Shown piece after piece: positions 57,501-64,000 of a stretch of DNA of 64,000 bases. Source of the stretch: Marisa cornuarietis (Eukaryota; Mollusca; Gastropoda; Architaenioglossa; Ampullariidae); NCBI GenBank assembly GCA_004794655.1, contig SMMW01000003.1:16995001-17059000 (forward strand). Reading direction: 5' to 3'. The notes under the pieces were generated by a model. The model saw only the letters and a program-made list of their open reading frames with translations, did no database searches and was not told the DNA's origin. Position 1 is the stretch's first letter, and every line of letters starts with the position of its first letter. The position numbers were made by a program, and so were the translations under genes.

Positions 57501-58952
57501 TTCCAGTTTTTGCACTTTAGATAGCTGACATTCTGTCAAATCATTTCTTAGGCTGCATTATTTATTGTGTTATTGATCTTGAGCGACTAATCTACTCATG
57601 TTTCTACATAATTCAGGAAACATTCTTGTGGAATGGGAAAATCCTCTTCATTCCTCTTTCCAATTGGTTGCCTACTGTCAAGATGAAGACATTGCAACAG
57701 AATCGATATCTTCTCGTAGACCAACATTTTTTTTAATAAAACAGATGCTACTTCGTGAATTAATTCACTCCGACAGGGATTTAAAAAAATCTATTCATGT
57801 TTCCACAAGCTTGTATTCCTGTGCTGCGTTATACTCGATTATGAAATATTTGCGGAAAAGGTGATCATGATAGCAATAAACAGGATGGCAATAACAATGC
57901 AATCCAGAGCAGAAAATAGGATGAAGTAGGAATTACTTATGCGACCATGACTTTGATGGCAATGTTATGACATGATATGCTTCTCAGGCGAAAGGACTGT
58001 TAGCATAGGTTAAGTTGCAGCTACTTGCGCGCGCAGTCAAAACAGGTAAACAGGTATAACATGACGCCATGCTACTTAGCGTGTGCAGCCTACCTCTTGT
58101 CTGCTTCCTCCTTATACATAAAGAATATGTGTGGGCTGACAAACGTTTATGAGGACGATTTGCCGTGACTTATTAGAGAATTTATTATAACTATTGCAAA
58201 CAGAGAAATCTATGAAAACAAGGCATTTATTTAGATGTATATAACGGGGACGTATAAATACATTACTGGGTTCGATCTTAGACATTAAAGCCGAAATTAT
58301 TTAATGGCTTGAACTAAGTTTGAATGTTCATTACCAATTCACACCCCACTTGAATCTTTCACACTCCCTTTCAGGTTCTCTTATTACTAAGTGTGTGAAT
58401 GTGCTTGCGTGCGTGCATATTTAAAAATCGTGAATCAGGGAAGAGAAGGATGATTTTTATTTAGAAATTAAACATTTTACATTAATTTAAAAAGTTGAAC
58501 GCATTTCCTTTTCCTAATATCATAGAAATAAAAACAGGAGTGAACTCAAGTGTTGAGATCGCAATTTTTTTTAAAGGCACTCTTTAAATCGCAATTGAAA
58601 CTACCAAATAAAAGAATCTGTATAGCTGAAGGATATAAAGAAAGTTGGAAGTTATGACATCATTAGGAAGTATGTAAACGAATATATAGTATACAAATAT
58701 GAAAGCATTTTTTTATTTTTTTACATATGCGTATACTTTCAAATATGGTTAAATGGTTTCTAAATCATGAAATGTTTTAGCAATAACAATAACCATTGCA
58801 AAGTGGGAATGGCTTGAACAACGACCTCTAATCTGAGTTGAAGGCAAGGGAGGTTAGGTGTGAGTGTAGCTGGCGCATGCAAAGCACTACTTACTGCGTA
58901 CAAGGCAGGATTTTTTACCGTGGCTGTAGTGGAGTCAGCGCCTCCTCCGGCT
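54561..58952 (-). CDS. Candidate exons of an unrecognised minus-strand gene
   Basis: Three splice-bounded pieces. 58919-58952 is 34 bases, between 'ttcttacag' and 'gtaaaa'. 56660-56789 is 130 bases, between 'tgatgtcacag' and 'gtacgt'. 54561-54603 follows 'ttgtggactttcag' and ends at TAG. The 56.7-kb piece is open in two frames. One (with SSPVSELRRRIRKTL) stops inside the exon and fits a phase-0 entry from 58919-58952. The other (with VGAEETYQEDTQQEP) leaves in phase 2 and joins 54561-54603 (ASRRQETEAAEAE-stop) correctly. Both cannot be the main product. The pieces may continue the gene at 61.2-62.0 kb. No family is recognised. Confidence 0.35.
54604..56659. other. Spacer or intron
   Basis: AT-rich. 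An intron if the candidate exons at 54561-54603 and 56660-56789 belong together, otherwise spacer. Nothing else is seen. Confidence 0.4.
56790..58918. other. Spacer or intron
   Basis: AT-rich, with short open frames only (for example 57598-57864 plus). No recognisable exon or repeat. Confidence 0.4.
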
Positions 58953-61197
58953 CTGTAAGAACTAGATTTGTGAGCAGAAACAGAAGGATGGGTTATAGTC
59001 AAGATGCACACACGAAACAAAAGGCTGCATAGACATGGTAGTCAACAGTTGGGCAGTGACCAGTGTAATGAAAAGGGCTGGCTGCTCTGCTCGGGGACGG
59101 AATGAAAGATAAATTACGATGAGATCGGTTAAGGTCTTGAGTGATCACACTAAGCGCAGACACCTTTCATTTTGGATATGCATTTATGCAAATGCTGAAC
59201 TGAGCAACGCAGAAACTCCTCGCGAACACGAGATTAGTATAAACTGAAAGCTGCGAGATGTTTTTTTCTAATTACTACCCTGGGAAGAAGCATTGTTCAA
59301 GAAAGCAAATTACGCTGGACAAAAAGCAGATCAACGATCGTCTGCCTCACATTTTCCTTTTCATCTGCTGACGGTCGAGGACACCATCTTTCCTTGGCTT
59401 CTGACTCAAATATGAAAATCGGTCCAGGGCATCTATAATTATAGTTTCTAGAGACTAAGAATTTACCTTCGCGAGAAAGTGGTAACTTTATAGTATGGAC
59501 CCTTACAATAAATAAGTAAATCCGTTTGGGTGCGCTTACATTAGTGATTTGTAAAATTGCTAGTAAGAAACATTCAGGTTTGACAACGAGAGCTAAAACG
59601 ACAGACATACATACATTTCCATATATACACACTGAACTTAACATTAGCATAACCTAGAAACCCGTTTACTTCTCACAAAAGGCATCATTTAAGTAAAACA
59701 ATTAAAAAGATTTTTTTAATAATTAAAACTTATTAAGGAACTAACGATAAAATAATTTTAAAAAATCATGCAATAAAGATCTGTTCGTGTATTTTCAAGT
59801 TATTTGGTGACAATACATAAATTGCTTTACTGCACTTTCCTCTACCTTATACAACAAATAAACAAGACATTAAACAAAAAGGCATGCTCTCTAAGTGAGG
59901 ATGCTAAATTGAAAGAAAGAACAGCATTCTATATTAAGAAGCCTACGATAATACCTATTTCTCTTTCTAAAGCTTCTATAAGGAGAAGGTTTTCTTCACA
60001 GCAAACATCTAATATCTCTACTGCGCACTACCTCCGCTATAGGTAGAAGTAGTAACAGCCTCGTTATATTCACAATTCCTACTGTCATATTTTTTGTCTA
60101 CACGCAGCTATGTGGGTGTGTTACTGACAGATCGAGATAAATCATAAGGCAAACAGTAAGACATTTTTTCTGTAATCCTCTAAAACAAAACTGATTGCTA
60201 ATCTGCATACATATTAACAATCGTCTAATATTATTACCAGTATTAATTAGAAAATCGACTTAATGAGAGTAATGTTAAAAAAATATCTCTGACCGATTGG
60301 GTAGATGATCTAACAGTATTCTGTTCACACAAATAAATGCATTTTTGTGTATTTATTAAAATACGTTTAACTCACATATGAAGCTAAAATAGTTAAGCCG
60401 ACGTTCAGTAAATTCATTGTATCCACGGTTTAATGTAGCAGCTTACTAGATGAGAAATCTCAAGCTCATGTTTGGTGCTGGACTGAAAATTAGATTACAG
60501 GACAAAAAAGTTACAAAATTGTCAGAAGCGATCTTCTTGCATTTAGAGCTCAGTTACTGGTGGGTTCTATATCCAACGTAAGTGTTTTCAAAGGCTATAT
60601 AACTTAAGTGTTTCAAAGTTATTCACTTATCCCTGAACTATGCTTCTCGGGTGAAAGTAAGAATGTTAGAAATGTTTTCATATGTTGACAAGTTAATGAA
60701 TATGCAACGCAGCTCATGAAAATTGTTTAGAGACATAATGCCAAATGCATCAAACTAAAACAGATGCTCATAAATATAGAACGAGATTTAGCGTTGAAAA
60801 ACAGAGATGCGCGTGAGTTTCTTGCACGGGAAAAAATCAGAGACAAGTTTGTAATAAACACTGAAATAAAATTGCTTCAAACACATTAAACAAGTGCGAA
60901 CAAAATGATGACAGAAATTAAAATTCTTTTGAAAAAGTTACATGCACACAAAATAACTTTGGAAAACATCAAAAGCAATAAACAGCCAGCAGCACCAAAA
61001 AAACAATATGAACATGTTTTTTCCTTCACCTCTAAAAAAAAAAGATAACCAAAGAAACTTCAAAAGCAAACGAAAGAAAGGCTCACACACAATTTCTTCG
61101 GTTAGGAAGGACTGAAAACGGAAGGTCAGTCAGTTCTTGTAACACCAAATACCGGTTTACAAGGCCTAAACAAAGGGTGCAAGGTGAGCAGCGCCAC
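58953..61197. other. Spacer or intron
   Basis: AT-rich. A 117-codon frame at 59297-59650 (minus) lacks family-like content and clean splice borders. Nothing convincing is seen. Confidence 0.4.
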
Positions 61198-61961
61198 CTA
61201 CGCGTTCCGTTTCTCCAATTCGCTCGTCTTGCGCAAAACTTTGGCAGCAATGTCGCCGGTATCTTCACTATCTGGGAGGTATCTGTCTAGAAGCTGGCGA
61301 TGTCGGTCCATCCTTTCTTGAGCGTTACGCACCTGCTCGCGAATGCGAATGAAGGAGGAGGGCTGGTACAGCAGGTCGTTGGGAGGTATTCGGGACTCCA
61401 CCCGATACTGCGGCCCCATCCGAGTTGGGATTAGGCAGGGACAGGAATAAAAACACCGGGGTAAGGTCAAGTTTGCTACGTAATACTAAAAGGAAGGTCA
61501 GGACTATCAGAGGATAACACTATCCTTGTCATCAGTTTTTAGACATTTCATCCACAAAGGTTGGACTAGTAATCACACTACTAACAATTACTGAACCGCT
61601 TATTCTCTCACAAATTTATCATTTATAAGGTTATAAATCACACTAAGAAGAAAAATTGTTGTTGAAGGCGTTTCTTTGTAATATTTTCTGTTACTCAGCA
61701 TATATAGTTATTCTGACTTTGTATTTTTCTATATTGTTAAAAATAATTTAATGCCGTTTTTGTACATCCCATATATAAATATGAACCTAATGCATCCACA
61801 TTCATAAATCACAATGTTCGGATACTAAACTAATAAGTAGGCTAACTGTTTTCAGAGAAGTGCGAAGTATCCAATTGCTTGATTACCTGCCAAGACAGAA
61901 TATTCTTGGGTTTGGAGAAGCCTTCCTCTGTGCGTATAGCTTTCCTCTCCGTCAATCTTGG
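61198..61961 (-). CDS. Unrecognised helical protein, 3' exons
   Basis: Two exons join in phase 0: 61887-61961 (between 'gtgtctttgcag' and 'gtaatc', peptide PRLTERKAIRTEEGFSKP...) and 61198-61407 (peptide YRVESRIPPNDLLYQPSSF...). Together they give 94 residues to a TAG at 61198-61200. The second half is a charged helix (RIREQVRNAQERMDRHRQLL ... KTSELEKRNA), probably coiled coil. A donor-like GC|gtaggt just before the stop (61202/61201) would let it continue into the exon at 58919-58952 in matching phase, so the stop may be alternative. Upstream exons were not found. An alternative acceptor at about 61486 would lengthen the second exon. The family is not recognised. Confidence 0.5.
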
Positions 61962-62416
61962 CTGCAAAGACACGTGTGTGTTTTTTTTGCTGGGGTGTCA
62001 CGTGACCGCTGACCAGAGACTACAGGCTACTGAGTGCTTCAGCTGATAGGGCAAAAATCTGCCTTACTTAACGATTAAGATGTTTTGCAATATCTTACGT
62101 AAGGACTTTTTTATCTTTGCTCTTTGTGTCGAGGACATTGTTCTTTTAGCGACTTATAAATCTTGCATTAATAATTATAAAATTCAAATATTTGCAAAAT
62201 TAAAAAAGAAAGTCAAAAGATTAAATTTTCGTTATGTCTCATAAGGCTAAAAAATGTTACAATTACATTGATCTTTAAAAAAGGGTTTTCATTTATTTAT
62301 TCCGACAACGAACAAAAATGTACAGGAATGAAGCTTTCAGTATTATTTAAGCTATTTAAACAGACTCCTAAATAAGATCATTAACGATGTATATCTATGA
62401 ATATATAATATATAGG

Positions 62417-62493
<77 letters not shown>

Positions 62494-63310
62494 TTTTAAG
62501 CTATCAGCCAGAGGAAAGTAAAGGGATAAGCAACACTCTTTAACTGCTGCATTAATATCTACTTTGAATCGACGGATCGGGGAAAACCTAATAACGCTCT
62601 AAGGATTGAGTACTTTAAGGGATGTCGATGGTTGTTTAGGGTCATTTGTTTGAGAGGAAGCCAGTGAGAAATAACGGTAGCACTGTTTGTCGCTGGTCAA
62701 TGCGATCTTCGTGACTAGGAATGGCAATCAGTAGAAGACCTTGAACTTTCATTGTTCCTGCCATTGTTTTTTCTTCTTCTCCATTCCTTTTGTTGTCGTC
62801 CTTTGAAAAGGCCGCTTTAGTTTTCCATGCGGTTAGGTGAGAGACACGGCAAAACAACATGTACAGGCACACTCCACAACAAAGCAAAGCCATTCCAGTG
62901 GTCACTTTCCTTACAAGAGCACATTGCTGCAGCAGACGCGCTATGACAAGCTAACGTATTCAAAAACTGACCCAACAGTCCCACAAGTCTCTCTTGGTAG
63001 GGACGCAGGTCATCCACAGGTGCAACGCCTTGCCATACCAAGATGGCATAACGCAAGATTTTTCCCATGCACAGCGCAGCATGCAGTTACTTAAAGTTAG
63101 TGAATGTATTCCCTTTCATGAAAGAGGGGGCAAGTAAAAGAGTAAATTGTACGCATATGATGTGTATGAAAAGAATGATGAAATGTTGTGATGAAATCAT
63201 GAAAACGCGCATCATAATATTAAATATTAATCCTGTTCAGAGATTGAGGTAGCAGATGAATTTTGCCAAGATTTCCTTTTACAGATGACGAAGGCAATAA
63301 ACAAAAAAAG
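61962..63310. other. Upstream region with microsatellite and a doubtful frame
   Basis: Holds a (TA)n(TG)n tract at 62415-62492. On the minus strand, 62642-62953 is open after an acceptor-like 'gtctgctgcag' and reads a hydrophobic VTTGMALLCCGVCLYMLFC segment, then charged sequence. It might be an exon of a small membrane protein, but nothing supports it beyond composition. Confidence 0.25.
62415..62492. repeat. (TA)n(TG)n microsatellite
   Basis: Compound TA then TG dinucleotide run. Confidence 0.95.
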
Positions 63311-63668
63311 AGAAGGGGGAAGGTCTTTCCATAATCTCTCATGCATAGGGGAGTGAAGTATTTAAGACCACGCTTTTCTTAGGGCCAGCCCCAGCTCCAC
63401 TCCCTTACTGCCCTACTATCTCAAACCTTTTATTAAGCCAGGTACCTATTCCCGACTCTGCATGTGGCATCGGTTTACAGGGCTAGATGGTTTGCCGTGA
63501 AATAGCCTTAGTTCCTGTCTCGGTGTATATCAACAGTCTCACCCCCCACCCCCAATACCTATTCCTGACATCTGGATCGAATTGGATATGTTTGCTGCGT
63601 CATACAGGTACGAAACTAGCGCGCCTCCGATGTCGGACACCCTTCTAACCACTAGGCTATCCGACTAA
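63311..63668 (-). mobile_element. tRNA-derived SINE
   Basis: The minus strand begins with a tRNA-like head (TAGCCTAGTGGTTAGAAGG near 63640-63660), a degenerate B box, and a body sharing blocks with the SINE at 33505-33735 ('cttttcttagggccagc' against 'cttttcctgggaccagc'). Confidence 0.7.
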
Positions 63669-64000
63669 GGTAAGAGGGGATGACATAACTTCAGTTAGAA
63701 GGGAAAAAGACAAGGAAGTTGCGTCTTAAAATAAAAATCAAAGGGGCACATTTCACTTCAGCATTATTCTCTTAAGATATTATTGATAAATACTAGCTTT
63801 ATTGCTTTTATTTTGCTGTGTGAAATTTTCCAACAAAAGGATTATGTAGTTGTTGGTAAACTTTGCTGTATCAAAGTTTTATTCTGCGAACACCAGTTAA
63901 AAAAAACCCCAAATTTATTACTGCTTGTGGTATATGTATTTCAACATTTTTCTTTTTTGAGGTTTCAAGAAAGAAGCAGACACTATGTCGCTGCACTCAT
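63669..64000. other. Window end, nothing recognised
   Basis: AT-rich, with no open frame or repeat that I can identify. Confidence 0.5.

Noticed and set aside
59297..59650. 117-codon minus-strand frame
   Set aside because: No family motif, no clean splice borders, and composition like the surrounding AT-rich DNA.
62642..63068. Overlapping minus-strand frames with a hydrophobic segment
   Set aside because: Two frames overlap and neither has good borders on both sides; kept only as a note in the spacer entry.

Overview
The window is nuclear DNA of an invertebrate animal. It has small spliced exons with GT/AG junctions, AT-rich introns and spacers, tRNA-derived SINEs, RTE-type LINEs and many microsatellites. 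The conserved genes (NEDD8, APRT, a CCDC102-type protein) are animal-wide. The repeat content fits a mollusc best, but that assignment is inference. No bacterial or organellar features were seen.

Layout. 1-715 is a cluster of minus-strand SINE copies. At 1706-2067 lies a dead copy of NEDD8 exon 3 plus part of intron 3. 4378-18262 (minus) is a large gene of at least 16 exons, which I traced junction by junction with all reading phases agreeing. It encodes an unrecognised ~1150-residue protein with an N-terminal non-kinase region and two C-terminal tyrosine-kinase-like domains. Both domains have lost the metal-binding residues, so this is a tandem pseudokinase. Its largest intron holds an old minus-strand RTE element split by a plus-strand LINE fragment. 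NEDD8 follows at 20310-22773 (plus, five exons), then APRT at 24358-27142 (minus, four exons) and a CCDC102-family coiled-coil gene at 28295-34953 (plus, eight exons). A small puzzling block at 38.7-39.8 kb has protein-like open frames and an inverted duplication. An 18-finger C2H2 zinc-finger protein lies in one exon at 42162-44465 (minus).

Right part. A nearly intact RTE-clade retrotransposon occupies 47046-50670. It is bounded by a perfect 12-bp target-site duplication and broken by about four single-base frameshifts. From 50.7 kb to the end the DNA is gene-poor, with SINE/LINE debris, microsatellites and a few candidate exons of one or two unnamed minus-strand genes (54.56-61.96 kb).

The genes are ordinary eukaryotic neighbours and show no operon logic. 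NEDD8 and the pseudokinase gene are divergently placed, as are APRT and the CCDC102 gene, so shared promoter regions are possible. The least explained item is the tandem pseudokinase gene, several of whose splice junctions abut long microsatellites.
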